Shown here: positions 1 through 8,958 of the stretch, piece after piece
How the letters are laid out: the number at the start of each line of letters is the position of its first letter
Numbering within the stretch: position 1 is the stretch's first letter
Assembly (NCBI RefSeq): GCF_016806065.1
Contig: NZ_CP032405.1
Location: 3,066,001 to 3,130,000, forward strand
DNA length: 64,000 bases
DNA from: Rhizobium rosettiformans
GTDB taxonomy: Bacteria; Pseudomonadota; Alphaproteobacteria; Rhizobiales; Rhizobiaceae
Direction of reading: 5' to 3'
The notes under the pieces: generated by a model
Told to the model about the DNA's origin: nothing
The model's input: only the letters and a program-made list of their open reading frames with translations
The model's database searches: none
Translations under genes and position numbers: made by a program

Positions 1-191
1 GTCCTGCCAACGCACAAGGCGTTGCGCGTCTCAGCCGCAATGGCCGCCACGAGATCATCCTCTCGGCTCCCGATCCGAGGCCGGATGAGCTGGCCGAGAT
101 CATGGTTGCCTTCGAGGATGTCGGCTACTCAGATCTCGCGCTGCTTTCGGTGAAGACGCCGCCAAGCCGCCACGCGAGAGAGGCAGCCTGA
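1..191 (+). CDS. C-terminal end of an unidentified protein (partial)
   Basis: An open frame enters from the left edge and ends at a TGA at 189-191, giving about 62 C-terminal residues. The tail is soluble and charged, with stretches such as RNGRHEIILSAPDPRPDEL and EDVGYSDLALLSVKTPPSR. I do not recognise the family. It converges on the acetyltransferase-like gene that follows on the opposite strand. The start and any N-terminal domains lie outside the window, so no function is offered. Confidence 0.6.
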   Translation, partial: PANAQGVARLSRNGRHEIILSAPDPRPDELAEIMVAFEDVGYSDLALLSVKTPPSRHAREAA

Positions 192-218
192 TATCGGCCG
201 TTCCCGGGCCGGGAACGA

Positions 219-1481
219 TCAATCCTCTGATTTGGCGATCGCCGCAGCCGTGCCCTGGGCTCGGATCCTTTGGATGAGCGTATAGAGATGCGGATTGCCC
301 TTGATGAAGGTTTTCATCCGGGTGAGGCCGCGATGCATCATCGCCGCGAGGTGACCGGCAGGGCGCAGAGGCAGCAAGACATCATGGTGCACGGTTTGCA
401 CGGAGCACCAGCGCCGCTTGTAGTCCTGATCGCCAATGCCAAAGTCGAACAGGGCAGCACCGTTCAGGGCGCTGCGCTCGATGACCAACCAGAACAGGAG
501 TTCGCCTGGGCTGGCCTCCGCCATCAGACTGTCGTCGATCGAGCCAAACTGGCAGATGACGTGGTCGCCCTTACGCGAGAGACCGGTGATCGCGGCGATC
601 TTGCCGTCATGCTCACCCTTCAGGCGAATAGCATGCAGTTCGAGCGGCACGTCGCTTCCGCCGGAATCGAATTCAAGAAGCATGCGAAAGAAGGCCTGTG
701 TCTCCGCGGGCTGGAAGACATTCGGCAAGCCGCCCACGGCAAACCGGGCGGCCTTCTGCTGAAAGAAGCGTTCGAGCAGGGCTTGCTGCTCGGCAAGCTT
801 GGTCGGGCGGATATGGTCGAATCCGCCTGCGGCTTCCAGCTTGCGCACCTGCGCCCGATACTTCTTGCGGCGGCTCTTGGCATTCAGCGGCGCTATCGTC
901 TCTTCCATGGTCGCACACAGCGGCAGCTGGAAGGATGCGTTCTGGTTGCGGATATGCGGCAGAGCCGATAGCGGATGCCGCTCGCCACGCCAGTCGAAGG
1001 GGATGTTCGTCAAGCTGAGTAGATCGGCGTGGTCACGCAAGGCTTCGACCAACAGTGTTTCGAGCGCGGGGCCGGGAAGCGTCGACGCGATCGACCGGAA
1101 GCTGGCGCTGAACAGGCCGCTGTTGAAGTTCGTGAAGGCGGATCCGATGAAGCGGGCATTGCGCACGAGATAGTGCCGTTCGATTTCGAGCGGCAGCAGG
1201 AAGGCGATCTCGTTGTTCAGGCGTCCTTCGACGATGGCAAGCGGATGGCCATGGGTCTCGACCCAGGCGCGGCACCAGTCATAGCCTTGATGCAGAGAGT
1301 TCCACGGATCGGACTCGAGCTGCCGCCATGCCCGTTCGACGGGCGCCATGCGCGGGTGGACCCTCAGCGAGAGCCGTCCGGCCGGGCTGTCGAGGCTCGC
1401 ATGATTGCGTTCTACGGTGGCGCCGTCATCTGGCAGATCTTCGGCAAATGCCATTGCATCATGGCGTATCTGGGCCCGCAT
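219..1481 (-). CDS. GNAT-fold (CelD/BcsL, BioF2-like) acetyltransferase
   Basis: A protein of about 420 residues resembling the double-GNAT acetyltransferases of the CelD/BcsL and FemAB-like group, often found near exopolysaccharide or cellulose genes. Seen in the sequence: an N-terminal half with hydrophobic strand-helix alternation (WNSLHQGYDWCRAWVE), a basic central stretch KSRRKKYRAQVRKLE typical of these proteins, and a C-terminal GNAT half with PGELLFWLVIERS and FDFGIGDQDYKRRWC. The acceptor substrate is unknown. The frame could start at a GTG at 1505, but the ATG at 1481 has a better ribosome site (ATAGGG) and is preferred. No obvious partner gene lies beside it. Confidence 0.7.
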   Translation of the reverse strand: MRAQIRHDAMAFAEDLPDDGATVERNHASLDSPAGRLSLRVHPRMAPVERAWRQLESDPWNSLHQGYDWCRAWVETHGHPLAIVEGRLNNEIAFLLPLEIERHYLVRNARFIGSAFTNFNSGLFSASFRSIASTLPGPALETLLVEALRDHADLLSLTNIPFDWRGERHPLSALPHIRNQNASFQLPLCATMEETIAPLNAKSRRKKYRAQVRKLEAAGGFDHIRPTKLAEQQALLERFFQQKAARFAVGGLPNVFQPAETQAFFRMLLEFDSGGSDVPLELHAIRLKGEHDGKIAAITGLSRKGDHVICQFGSIDDSLMAEASPGELLFWLVIERSALNGAALFDFGIGDQDYKRRWCSVQTVHHDVLLPLRPAGHLAAMMHRGLTRMKTFIKGNPHLYTLIQRIRAQGTAAAIAKSED

Positions 1482-1596
1482 GCACCCTATCCCGTCCCGT
1501 TTCACTGACGCGCCGGAGATTAGGCTTACACTGCGAACAAACGGTTATCGGCTTTGGATATGGATCGTCCGACACCGTGCGAGGGTAAAGGCGGAG

Positions 1597-1824
1597 TTAA
1601 TCCGCGTCCTTCTTCTTGAAGGGGCCAGCCATCCACTTGATCACCAGCATGGCGGGGATGACCCAGAGCAGTCCGGTCAACAGGAAGTAAAGCAGATGGG
1701 CCCACCACGGAGCCGTGGCGAGCGTCGCTGTTGCGATGGTCGTGGCGAGCAGCGCATAGATCGACACGATCAGGATGATCAGGATCGTGCCGACAAAGGA
1801 TCTCAGTTTCGGGCGCCGTGTCAT
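1597..1824 (-). CDS. DUF2842 family small inner-membrane protein
   Basis: A 75-residue protein with a basic N-terminus (MTRRPKLRS), two hydrophobic helices at about residues 11-35 and 40-65, and a charged tail ending GPFKKKDAD. This matches the DUF2842 family of small alphaproteobacterial membrane proteins of unknown function. A purine-rich site, AGGAAGAAGG, precedes the ATG. It diverges from the heme A synthase gene, a neighbour seen in related genomes, so a link to the respiratory membrane is possible but unproven. Confidence 0.75.
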   Translation of the reverse strand: MTRRPKLRSFVGTILIILIVSIYALLATTIATATLATAPWWAHLLYFLLTGLLWVIPAMLVIKWMAGPFKKKDAD

Positions 1825-1940
1825 GCCTTCTTCCTACTCGAAGTCGCCGCCTTCAGTGACGCGACCGCTTGCCGCAAACCGGCGGGCTTGTTTTGCACGC
1901 CTGACTGATGCAAATCAACGGGCGAAAAGAGGATTGACGA

Positions 1941-3044
1941 ATGACAGCTGTATTGACCGGAACCGAGTTGCAGGTGCGCAAAGATATAGCCCGTGTGGAT
2001 GCCGACCGAAAGGCGATCCGGATCTGGCTGGGCGTCGTGATTTTCGCACTTTTCTGTCTCGTCCTGGTGGGCGGCGCAACGCGCCTGACCGACTCTGGGC
2101 TTTCGATCACGCAGTGGAAACCGATCCATGGCGTCATTCCGCCGCTCACCGCCGCAGAGTGGGAGGAAGAGCTCGAACTCTACCGGCAGATCCCGCAGTA
2201 CCAGCAGATCAACAAGGGCATGAGCCTTGATGAGTTCAAGTTCATCTTCTGGTGGGAATGGGCGCATCGTCTGCTCGCCCGGTTGATTGGGGTCATCTTT
2301 GCACTGCCGCTCGCCTATTTCTGGATCCGCGGCAAGATCGAGCCGAGCCTGCGCGCGCCTCTCGTCGGTCTCCTGGCGCTCGGCGGTCTCCAAGGCTTCA
2401 TCGGCTGGTGGATGGTCTCCTCGGGCCTGAGCGAGCGGACTGACGTCAGCCAGTATCGTCTGGCCGTGCATCTGATGATGGCCTGCTTCATCTTCGCCAG
2501 CTGCGTCTGGATCTATCGCAGCCTTTACCCGCATACGCACGATGCGGCGCCGACTGAGAGGAGCCGTCTTTTCGCGGGCGTTCTGCTGATCATGACCTTT
2601 GTTCAGATCTATCTCGGCGCGCTCGTTGCGGGGCTCGATGCCGGTTTCACCTACAACACCTGGCCACTGATGGACGGTGCCTGGGTGCCCGAGGGGCTCT
2701 TCCTTCAGACGCCGGCCTGGATCAACATCTTCGAGAATCCGAAGACGGTGCAATATATTCACCGCATTGGCGCCTATATTCTTTGGGGTGCTGCGCTGTG
2801 GCACATGATCCAATGCCTTCGCGGGGCGGCAGAGACCACCCACGCACGCCGCAGCGTGGTCCTCTTCGTCCTCATCAGCATCCAAGCGGTGATCGGTATC
2901 GTCACGCTCGTCACGCAGGTGCCGCTGCATGCAGGCGTCACCCACCAGGGCATGGCGCTGGTGGTCCTTGCCTTTGCGGTTGCCCATCTGCGCGCATTCT
3001 ACGGCGAGCGCCCGAAGCCGGTCCTGGTGGAAATCCGCGACTGA
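1941..3044 (+). CDS. ctaA: heme A synthase (COX15/CtaA)
   Basis: This enzyme oxidises the C8 methyl of heme O to a formyl group, giving heme A for aa3-type cytochrome oxidase, and works in the inner membrane. The 367-residue product has about eight hydrophobic segments, the COX15 signature [12 protein letters not shown] with TQWKP at residues 45-65, the conserved [10 protein letters not shown] histidine motif, and later [15 protein letters not shown] and [10 protein letters not shown], which place the remaining heme-ligand histidines in membrane helices. The length is usual for the alphaproteobacterial, mitochondria-like type. It diverges from the DUF2842 gene and converges with the dioxygenase gene, leaving only six bases between the stops. 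Confidence 0.93.
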   Translation: MTAVLTGTELQVRKDIARVDADRKAIRIWLGVVIFALFCLVLVGGATRLTDSGLSITQWKPIHGVIPPLTAAEWEEELELYRQIPQYQQINKGMSLDEFKFIFWWEWAHRLLARLIGVIFALPLAYFWIRGKIEPSLRAPLVGLLALGGLQGFIGWWMVSSGLSERTDVSQYRLAVHLMMACFIFASCVWIYRSLYPHTHDAAPTERSRLFAGVLLIMTFVQIYLGALVAGLDAGFTYNTWPLMDGAWVPEGLFLQTPAWINIFENPKTVQYIHRIGAYILWGAALWHMIQCLRGAAETTHARRSVVLFVLISIQAVIGIVTLVTQVPLHAGVTHQGMALVVLAFAVAHLRAFYGERPKPVLVEIRD

Positions 3045-3050
3045 GCCGAA

Positions 3051-3875
3051 CTAGCCGAAGCGATAGGCGGAGTAGGGTTTTCCGAGGAATTCTCCCCGGA
3101 AGACCTGCCGTCCAGCATCGGAGCCTGCCGCACCCGATGCCACGAAGAGCGGCACAAGGTGGTCGTGGTCTGGTACATGGCAGGCCAGCGCATCCGGGTT
3201 CTGGTCCCAGGTCGAAAGCCGCTTTTCCCGCAGCGCGCTGTCCTCGGCGGAAACGGCTTCCGTCAGCCAGTCGTCGAAACGGATCGCCTGCTCCACATGG
3301 CTAGGCTCCGCCTGCCGGAACATCCGCATGTTGTGATAGCTCATGCCGGATGCGATGATCAGCACGTCCTCGTCGCGCAGAGGGGCCAGCGCCTCGCCCA
3401 TCGCCACATGACTTTCGACATCCAGCGTGTTCTTGAGCGAGATCATGGTGATCGGCACTTCGGCATCCGGATAGACGAGCATGAAGGGAATGAACACGCC
3501 GTGGTCGAAGCCACGGCTGTCGTTCTCCGCGCTCTCGATACCCGCATTCGCAAGCAATGCTCTGGCGCGGGCCGCAAGCTCAGGCGAACCGGGAGCAGGG
3601 TAGGAGAGTTCATAGGTATGCGGCGGAAAGTTGTAGTAGTCGAAGAGCATGCCGGGTTTTATGGCCGTGCTCACCGTCGGCACCGGTTCCTTCTCCCAAT
3701 GGCCGGAAACGACGAGAATGGCTTTCGGCCGGCGTCCGATTTCCGCATCGAGGCCTTCGAGGAAGGCCCGCAGATCGTCCCAAGGCGCCTTGCCTTCGGC
3801 ATCGCGCGGGAATTCCATGAACGGCCAGGGCCCACCGCCATGGGGGATGAAATAGACGGGAAAACGGTTGCTCAT
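3051..3875 (-). CDS. DODA-type extradiol ring-opening dioxygenase (LigB superfamily)
   Basis: A 274-residue protein of the DODA/YgiD family, non-heme iron or zinc enzymes related to LigB that cleave catecholic rings. Visible features are the N-terminal metal motif FIPHGGGPWPFME (His at residue 12), VVSGHWE (His near residue 59), FDHGVFIPFMLVYPD near the middle, and DHDHLVPLFVASGA in the C-terminal third. These are the histidines expected to bind the metal and act as acid/base. The in vivo substrate cannot be told from the sequence; bacterial members often act on small catechols. It stands alone, converging with ctaA. Confidence 0.85.
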   Translation of the reverse strand: MSNRFPVYFIPHGGGPWPFMEFPRDAEGKAPWDDLRAFLEGLDAEIGRRPKAILVVSGHWEKEPVPTVSTAIKPGMLFDYYNFPPHTYELSYPAPGSPELAARARALLANAGIESAENDSRGFDHGVFIPFMLVYPDAEVPITMISLKNTLDVESHVAMGEALAPLRDEDVLIIASGMSYHNMRMFRQAEPSHVEQAIRFDDWLTEAVSAEDSALREKRLSTWDQNPDALACHVPDHDHLVPLFVASGAAGSDAGRQVFRGEFLGKPYSAYRFG

Positions 3876-3972
3876 GGTACCTCACTTTCACGAGGACACT
3901 AGCACTCCTGGTCGTCACCTAAAATCAGGCAGATGATCGACATTTCGTTCGCTAATCATGAACGCAGGCGAT

Positions 3973-3996
3973 GCGAGGTCGGAGCGTCGACCTCGC
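3973..3996 (-). other. hairpin downstream of argC
   Basis: A 9-bp inverted repeat, GCGAGGTCG and CGACCTCGC with a 6-nt loop, sits just beyond the argC stop. No T-run follows on the argC strand, so it may be a weak or factor-assisted transcription end or a 3'-end stabiliser. Confidence 0.35.
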
Positions 3997-4011
3997 CGGC
4001 ACACAGGTCAT

Positions 4012-4944
4012 TTAAGCCGACAGCATCAGGTCCATGTTCTGCACAGCCGCTCCTGACGCGCCCTTGCCGAGATTGTCGAGCAGCGCCACGAGATTGACAT
4101 GCGCGCCACCGGGCGTCCCGAAGACGAACAGCTTCATCGTGTCCTGTCCGACCAGTTCTTCGGCATCGACGCGCGGCAGCTTGGCACTGTCCGCCAGCGG
4201 AACGACACTGACGATATCCTGGCCCGCATAGTGGGCGACGAGTGCCGCATGGATGCTGTCCACCGTCGTGCCGGTGGCGAGATCGTCGAGAAAGAGCGGC
4301 ACCTGTACGATCATGCCTTGGGCGAAGCGGCCGACGGAGGGGGCAAAGAGCGGCGCCCGGTCGAGCAGGCCATGGGTCTGCATCTCCGGCACATGCTTGT
4401 GCTTCAGAGTGAGTCCATAGAGGAAGTTGTTTGCCGCCAGATGCTCGGGATGGTTCACATCCTCCATCTGCGCGATCATCTGCTTGCCGCCGCCGGTATA
4501 GCCCGAGACGGCATTGACCGAGACCGGATATCCGTCGGGCAGGATGCCGGCAGCGCGCAGCGGCCGGATGAGGCCGATCGCACCGGTCGGATAGCAGCCA
4601 GGATTGGACACATAGCGCGCCGATTGGATCTTCGCCTTCTGTGCCTTGTCCATTTCGGCAAAACCATAGGCCCAGTCCGGGTGCACGCGAAATGCCGTGG
4701 AGGCGTCGAGCAGGCGGACATTGTTATTCGCTGCCGTCATCTCATAGGCCTGCTTCGACGCATCGTCGGGCAGGCAGAGGATGGCGATGTCGGCGCTGTT
4801 CAGCATGTCCTCGCGCATTTTCTCGTTCCGCCGCTCCGCTTCCGGGATCGACAGCAGTTCAAGATCACGGCGATCGGCCAGGCGCGTGCGGATCTGCAGA
4901 CCCGTTGTGCCATGTTCGCCGTCGATGAAGATCTTCGCTGCCAT
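4012..4944 (-). CDS. argC: N-acetyl-gamma-glutamyl-phosphate reductase, type 2
   Basis: Catalyses the NADPH-dependent reduction of N-acetylglutamyl phosphate to the semialdehyde, the third step of arginine synthesis. The 310-residue length and start [21 protein letters not shown] fit the shorter type-2 ArgC common in alphaproteobacteria. The dinucleotide-binding turn GEHGTTG is near residue 9, and the catalytic cysteine is in [11 protein letters not shown] (about residue 117). [11 protein letters not shown] and the substrate-binding [10 protein letters not shown] follow. The agmatinase gene lies just upstream on the same strand, so both may be co-transcribed, joining arginine synthesis and polyamine-related nitrogen metabolism. 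Confidence 0.95.
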   Translation of the reverse strand: MAAKIFIDGEHGTTGLQIRTRLADRRDLELLSIPEAERRNEKMREDMLNSADIAILCLPDDASKQAYEMTAANNNVRLLDASTAFRVHPDWAYGFAEMDKAQKAKIQSARYVSNPGCYPTGAIGLIRPLRAAGILPDGYPVSVNAVSGYTGGGKQMIAQMEDVNHPEHLAANNFLYGLTLKHKHVPEMQTHGLLDRAPLFAPSVGRFAQGMIVQVPLFLDDLATGTTVDSIHAALVAHYAGQDIVSVVPLADSAKLPRVDAEELVGQDTMKLFVFGTPGGAHVNLVALLDNLGKGASGAAVQNMDLMLSA

Positions 4945-5012
4945 TTGTCTAATCCTGTCAGAGGTTTGGATGAGAATGCGGAATCTGATTGTGAGTGTGT
5001 TGAATCAATGTG

Positions 5013-5966
5013 TCAGGCGCGTGTCGCAAGCTTCTCGGCGCGCAGGCCCAGCATATACATTGCAACCGTCGCACCGGCAATTGCGGTGATATCGGCATGG
5101 TCATAGGCGGGCGCCACCTCGACGATGTCAGAGCCCCGGATGTCGAGGGCCCCGAGCTTGCGCAGGACCGACAGCATCTTCGCCGAGGAGGGGCCGCCCG
5201 CGACCGGTGTGCCCGTACCCGGCGCATAGGCCGGGTCGAGGCAGTCGATGTCGAAGGTCAGATAGGTGGGGGCCGTGCCAACATGCGAAAGGATCGCGTC
5301 GGCGATCGCCTGCACGCCCATATCCTCGACCTCGTAGCCGGGGATGATCTTGATGCCGAAATCTTCGGGCGCTTCTGTGCGGATACCGATCTGGATCGAC
5401 TTCGTCGGATCGATCACGCCTTCGCGCACGGCCCGGCAGACGAAGGAACCATGGTCGATCCGCTGACCGTCATCGTCCCAGGTGTCCTGATGCGCATCGA
5501 AATGCACCAGCGCCAGCGGCCCGTGCTTCGCTGCATGGGCTTTCAGAAGCGGCCAGGTGACGAAGTGGTCGCCGCCAAGACCGAGCAGATAGGCGCCGGA
5601 GGCAATGATCTTCGCGGCCTCCTGCTCGATCAGGGCAGGGGTGTTCTGGTGATTGCCATAGTCGAGCAGCACGTCGCCATAGTCGATGACAGCCATCTGC
5701 TCGAAGAGATCGCGGGCGAAGGGATATTGCGGGTCGTTGTCGAAGATGGCGGATGCGCGCCGGATTGCTTGTGGTCCGAAACGGGCGCCGGGCCGGTTGG
5801 AGACGGCGGCATCGAAGGGAATGCCGAGCACGACCGCATCGACGTCGCTGACGTCCTTGGAATACTTACGACGCATGAAGGAGAGCACGCCCGCATAGGT
5901 CGGGTCGGTCGCGGCGCCACGCAGGGCCTTGGCGGTAAAGGCGTTGTCGATTGTCTTGCTGGCCAT
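5013..5966 (-). CDS. speB: agmatinase / ureohydrolase
   Basis: A manganese ureohydrolase of about 317 residues that hydrolyses agmatine to putrescine and urea, or a related guanidino substrate. All arginase-family metal motifs are visible: LGGDHFVTWPL, ALVHFDAHQDTWDD, and TFDIDCLDPAYAPGTGTP. An upstream extension of the frame exists, but the ATG at 5966 is preceded by GGGAGA at good spacing and gives the normal family length. It lies 68 bp upstream of argC on the same strand. Substrate choice (agmatine, guanidinobutyrate or guanidinopropionate) cannot be decided by reading; agmatine is the default for this subgroup. Confidence 0.88.
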   Translation of the reverse strand: MASKTIDNAFTAKALRGAATDPTYAGVLSFMRRKYSKDVSDVDAVVLGIPFDAAVSNRPGARFGPQAIRRASAIFDNDPQYPFARDLFEQMAVIDYGDVLLDYGNHQNTPALIEQEAAKIIASGAYLLGLGGDHFVTWPLLKAHAAKHGPLALVHFDAHQDTWDDDGQRIDHGSFVCRAVREGVIDPTKSIQIGIRTEAPEDFGIKIIPGYEVEDMGVQAIADAILSHVGTAPTYLTFDIDCLDPAYAPGTGTPVAGGPSSAKMLSVLRKLGALDIRGSDIVEVAPAYDHADITAIAGATVAMYMLGLRAEKLATRA

Positions 5967-6060
5967 CTTTGTCTCCCGGCAAATCTTCGGCGGCAACCTA
6001 GCTAGCCGGCAGGGGAAGCGCAATCGCACCGGCTCGCGAAAGCCTTGCCCTTCGGCCATG

Positions 6061-6088
6061 AAAAAAGGCGGAGCCGAAGCCCCGCCTT
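6061..6088 (-). terminator. intrinsic terminator of rplM-rpsI
   Basis: Read on the minus strand, a GC-rich hairpin with arms AAGGCGG and CCGCCTT around a CTTCGG-containing loop is followed directly by six T residues. It sits 27 nt after the rpsI stop codon. Confidence 0.85.
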
Positions 6089-6114
6089 GATTTCCGTTTC
6101 CGGTTGTCCAGCGA

Positions 6115-6579
6115 TTAACGCTTGGAGAACTGGAACGAACGACGGGCCTTCGCCTTGCCGTACTTCTTACGCTCGACGACGCGGCTGTCGCGGGTCAGGA
6201 AGCCACCCTTCTTCAGGACCGAGCGCAGGCCCGGCTCGAAGTAGGTGAGGGCCTTCGAGAGACCGTGACGAACGGCACCGGCCTGGCCGGAGAGACCGCC
6301 GCCGTGAACGGTTGCGATGATGTCGAACTGGCCGTCACGGGCAACTGCGACGATCGGCTGCTGCAGAACCATCTGCAGGACCGGACGTGCGAAGTAGGTG
6401 CGGAACTCGCGGCCGTTGATGGTGATCTTGCCGGTGCCCGGCTTGACCCATACGCGGGCAACAGCGTTCTTGCGCTTGCCGGTGGCGTAGGAGCGACCCA
6501 GGGAGTCGACCTTGCGGACGTGAGCCGGAGCTGCGTCCTGTGCCGGGGCAAGGTCCTTCAGGGAAGAAAGATCGGCCAT
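6115..6579 (-). CDS. rpsI: 30S ribosomal protein S9
   Basis: A 154-residue S9 with the alphaproteobacterial N-terminal extension (about the first 30 residues), then [19 protein letters not shown] and the conserved C-terminal [19 protein letters not shown] ending in FQFSKR. That basic tail reaches the tRNA in the ribosomal P site. It begins two bases after the rplM stop, the standard L13-S9 pair, so the two are translated from one message. An intrinsic terminator follows. Confidence 0.97.
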   Translation of the reverse strand: MADLSSLKDLAPAQDAAPAHVRKVDSLGRSYATGKRKNAVARVWVKPGTGKITINGREFRTYFARPVLQMVLQQPIVAVARDGQFDIIATVHGGGLSGQAGAVRHGLSKALTYFEPGLRSVLKKGGFLTRDSRVVERKKYGKAKARRSFQFSKR

Positions 6580-6581
6580 AC

Positions 6582-7046
6582 TTAGGCGCTCCTTGTGTTC
6601 TTGCTATTCAGCGAAGCAACGTCGAGAGCGACGGGCTGCTGAGCTTCATGCGGGTGGTTCGTGCCAGGATAGACGCGCAGGTTCTTCATCTGGCGACGAC
6701 CGAGCGGGCCACGCGGGATCATGCGCTCGACGGCCTTCTCGAGAACGCGCTCCGGGAAGCGGCCTTCGATGATCTGGCGAGCCGTACGCTCCTTGATGCC
6801 GCCCGGATAACCGGTGTGCCAGTAGTACTTCTTGTCGGCATACTTCTTGCCGGTGAAGACGACCTTCTCGGCATTGATGACGATGACGTTGTCGCCGTCG
6901 TCAACGTGCGGGGTGTAGGTGGCCTTGTGCTTGCCACGCAGGTGCATGGCGATAATGGTGGCGAGGCGGCCGACAACGAGCCCTTCGGCGTCGATGAGGA
7001 TCCACTTCTTCTCCACCTCTGCAGGCTTCTGAACGAAGGTAGACAT
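6582..7046 (-). CDS. rplM: 50S ribosomal protein L13
   Basis: A 154-residue L13 of normal bacterial length: [18 protein letters not shown] at residues 13-30, [16 protein letters not shown], the family signature [30 protein letters not shown], and a short C-terminal tail. The ATG at 7046 is chosen because it gives the conserved N-terminus; an upstream in-frame extension would run through the leader hairpin. First gene of the rplM-rpsI operon. A consensus-like promoter lies about 130 bp upstream, and a terminator-like hairpin sits in the leader between promoter and start. Confidence 0.97.
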   Translation of the reverse strand: MSTFVQKPAEVEKKWILIDAEGLVVGRLATIIAMHLRGKHKATYTPHVDDGDNVIVINAEKVVFTGKKYADKKYYWHTGYPGGIKERTARQIIEGRFPERVLEKAVERMIPRGPLGRRQMKNLRVYPGTNHPHEAQQPVALDVASLNSKNTRSA

Positions 7047-7128
7047 TGAGGTCTCTTTCAGTGTGATCCTGTGTTTCCCAACTGGGGGAGCGACAGGCGT
7101 TTCTTGTTGCTTGTTTCGCGCCGTTTTC

Positions 7129-7161
7129 GACGCAAAAAAGAAAGCGGTCCCGAAGGGCCGC
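7129..7161 (-). promoter_or_regulatory. terminator-like hairpin in the rplM leader (possible attenuator)
   Basis: On the minus strand the leader folds into GCGGCCC-UUCG-GGACCGC (one C-A mismatch) capped by a very stable UUCG tetraloop, followed immediately by TTTCTTTTTT. This is the shape of an intrinsic terminator. It lies between the candidate promoter (-10 at 7174-7179) and rplM, with no gene upstream on this strand to terminate, so premature termination or attenuation of ribosomal-protein transcription is the natural inference. Confidence 0.55.
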
Positions 7162-7173
7162 ATTCCGAGGAAG

Positions 7174-7202
7174 GGTATAGAGGGACTGCTGTTGGAGGTC
7201 AA
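7174..7202 (-). promoter_or_regulatory. sigma-70 promoter of rplM-rpsI
   Basis: On the minus strand TTGACC (-35, 7197-7202) and TATACC (-10, 7174-7179) are separated by exactly 17 bp. Transcription would start near 7167 and give a leader of about 120 nt. Confidence 0.65.
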
Positions 7203-7475
7203 GATCACGGCAGCTGGAAGGGCGCGGAGAAACAGAAGTTAAAACAATGCCTTGAGTGTGTGGTGTTATTTTACCGCATGTCGATCGCTCTCGGCATGAG
7301 ACTCCATGACCGCGTCAATCAACCGGAAAGGACGGAATTTCGCATTCCAGCGAAGCAAGCAAATGGAACAGACGTCATAATTGTCCAGCGCAACCCATGA
7401 TTTTGCTAATATTCGCATGAACATAATGAAAACATAAACCGAACGTAACGGCGGAGGTCGTCAACGGAGAAAGCC
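7203..7475. other. intergenic region between rplM promoter and VOC gene
   Basis: About 270 bp, AT-richer than its flanks, with no supported ORF. It must hold the promoter of the VOC gene; a TAATAT at 7407-7412 could be its -10, but no well-spaced -35 is seen. A GGAGAAAG ribosome site precedes the VOC start. Confidence 0.4.
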
Positions 7476-7907
7476 ATGTCGCTCGAACGCCGAATTTCGC
7501 TCATCACGCTCGGCGTTGCCGACGTCGCTCGCAGCACCGAATTCTATGCGAGGCTGGGTTGGACAAAATCCTCCGCATCCAATGACCAGGTGACGTTCAT
7601 CCAGCTGAAGGGCACGGCCCTCGGGCTGTTTTCGCGTGCCAGCCTGGCGGAAGATGCGCATGTCGAAGACACGCCCCCGGGCTTTTCCGGCGTCACGCTC
7701 GCCTACAATGTCTCGAGCGAGATCGGCGTCGATGCCGTCGTGAAGTTTGCCGTGTCCTGCGGGGCAAGGCTGGTCAAACCGCCGGAGAAAGTCTTCTGGG
7801 GTGGGTATTCCGGCTACGTGGCCGATCCCGATGGTCATTTGTGGGAGATCGCCTTCAATCCCTTCTTTCCGCAGGACGAACATGGACATGTCGTTTTGCC
7901 GGAATGA
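7476..7907 (+). CDS. VOC-superfamily (glyoxalase/bleomycin-resistance-like) protein
   Basis: A 143-residue vicinal-oxygen-chelate fold protein. Residues 7-30 (ISLITLGVADVARSTEFYARLGW) form the first beta-alpha module, and the C-terminal module carries the typical GYSGYVADPDGHLWEIAFNP. The glutamate in LWEIA could be one metal ligand. Many such proteins are annotated only as glyoxalases; there is no basis here to name a substrate. Single gene, read away from rplM. Confidence 0.8.
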   Translation: MSLERRISLITLGVADVARSTEFYARLGWTKSSASNDQVTFIQLKGTALGLFSRASLAEDAHVEDTPPGFSGVTLAYNVSSEIGVDAVVKFAVSCGARLVKPPEKVFWGGYSGYVADPDGHLWEIAFNPFFPQDEHGHVVLPE

Positions 7908-8021
7908 TCTCCGGCATTTGACCGATATCGGTACCCGCTCGTTAAGCTGTCCGAGCTAAGCTGTTATCGGGACAAGATGGACGGGTAAACCAAAGGCCTT
8001 TGCGGGCCGGGAGGAACGTCC

Positions 8022-8486
8022 ATGAACCATGACACCTACCTCAACAGCTATCTCGCCGATATCCTCGCGACGGCCAAGAACGTGGCCGTCGTCGGCGCCT
8101 CGCCGGATGACAAGCGCCCCAGTCACTGGATCTCCGGCTTTCTGCTTGGCAAGGGCTATCACGTCTTCCCCGTCAATCCGCTGCATCGCGGCGAGCGCAT
8201 CCTCGGGCAGCAGGTCTACGGATCGCTGGCGGAGATCTCGGAACCGGTTCATCTCGTCGATGTCTTCCGCCGCACGGAATGCCTAGCGGGCATCGTTGAC
8301 GAGGTCCTGGCAATGTCGCCCCGGCCCTTGGCGATCTGGTGTCAGCTCGGCATTCGGGATGATGCAGCGGCCGAAAAGGCAGAGGAAGCAGGCATCAGCA
8401 TGGTCATGAACCGCGCGCTGGTCTCCGAATACCCGCTTGTCTATGAGCGGCTGCATCCGGGCTCGGCGCAAGGTCATGCAGCCTGA
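8022..8486 (+). CDS. CoA-binding (Rossmann) domain protein, YccU type, copy 1
   Basis: A 154-residue single-domain protein related to the CoA-binding domain of succinyl-CoA synthetase and acyl-CoA synthetases. The nucleotide-binding stretch KNVAVVGASPDDKRPSHW is at residues 18-35, and VFPVNPLHRGERILGQQVYGSL, VHLVDVFRR and LAIWCQLGIRDD follow in the family order. Its role is not established; the family is proposed to bind CoA or acyl-CoA. A related copy lies 0.5 kb downstream at 8959, which suggests duplication. GGGAGGAACGTCC provides a ribosome site before the ATG. Confidence 0.85.
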   Translation: MNHDTYLNSYLADILATAKNVAVVGASPDDKRPSHWISGFLLGKGYHVFPVNPLHRGERILGQQVYGSLAEISEPVHLVDVFRRTECLAGIVDEVLAMSPRPLAIWCQLGIRDDAAAEKAEEAGISMVMNRALVSEYPLVYERLHPGSAQGHAA

Positions 8487-8500
8487 TATGCTCAGGCGAT

Positions 8501-8845
8501 TCAGAAGCGGATGATCGGTTTTCCAAAGCCGAAACGACGCGTTTCCGGATCGTAGTCCTGGCAGTTCAGAACCGGGCAGCGCGCCGTGTCGCGCGTCGGT
8601 ACATAGGCACGCTCTGCATATTCATGCGGATCGCACATGGCGTTCCGGGTGACATAGCGGTCGTAAAGCGTCATGCCCTGCACCCGCGTCGACGGGTAGC
8701 GCAAAATGACCGCGCCCTCGTTCAGGACCCGCTGGCGCACCTGGTCGCAGGTCAGCGTGGTGGAATTGTAGCGCGAGATTGCAAGCGCCGGCTGGGCAAG
8801 CAGCAGGGCTGCGATGGTGGTGATGGCAAGCTGTGTCGGGCGCAT
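8501..8845 (-). CDS. small exported cysteine-containing protein, unknown function
   Basis: A 114-residue protein with a clear signal peptide (MRPTQLAITTIAALLLAQPALA, cleavage after about residue 22) and a mature part holding four cysteines, including the pair RCPVLNC, which suggests disulfides in the periplasm. YNSTTLTCDQVRQRVLNEG and DRYVTRNAMCDPHEYAERAYVPT are the most conserved-looking parts. I do not know a function. It lies between, and opposite to, the two CoA-binding protein genes; a purine-rich AGGAGG site precedes the start. Confidence 0.75.
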   Translation of the reverse strand: MRPTQLAITTIAALLLAQPALAISRYNSTTLTCDQVRQRVLNEGAVILRYPSTRVQGMTLYDRYVTRNAMCDPHEYAERAYVPTRDTARCPVLNCQDYDPETRRFGFGKPIIRF

Positions 8846-8958
8846 GGCGGTCCTCCTTCAGACGGCAGATCAACGTGTGGCCGGGCAGGGCGGTTCCGCC
8901 TTGTTCTCGACGGCCGCCACACCATTTAATCCTGATCTGGCGAGATGAGGAGACTGAG

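Noticed and set aside
1821..2987. Long antisense frames opposite ctaA, lon, dnaE and the nuo genes
   Set aside because: They are mirror frames of high-GC genes, lack ribosome sites and known domains, and are rich in Arg/His/Asp as expected of shadows.
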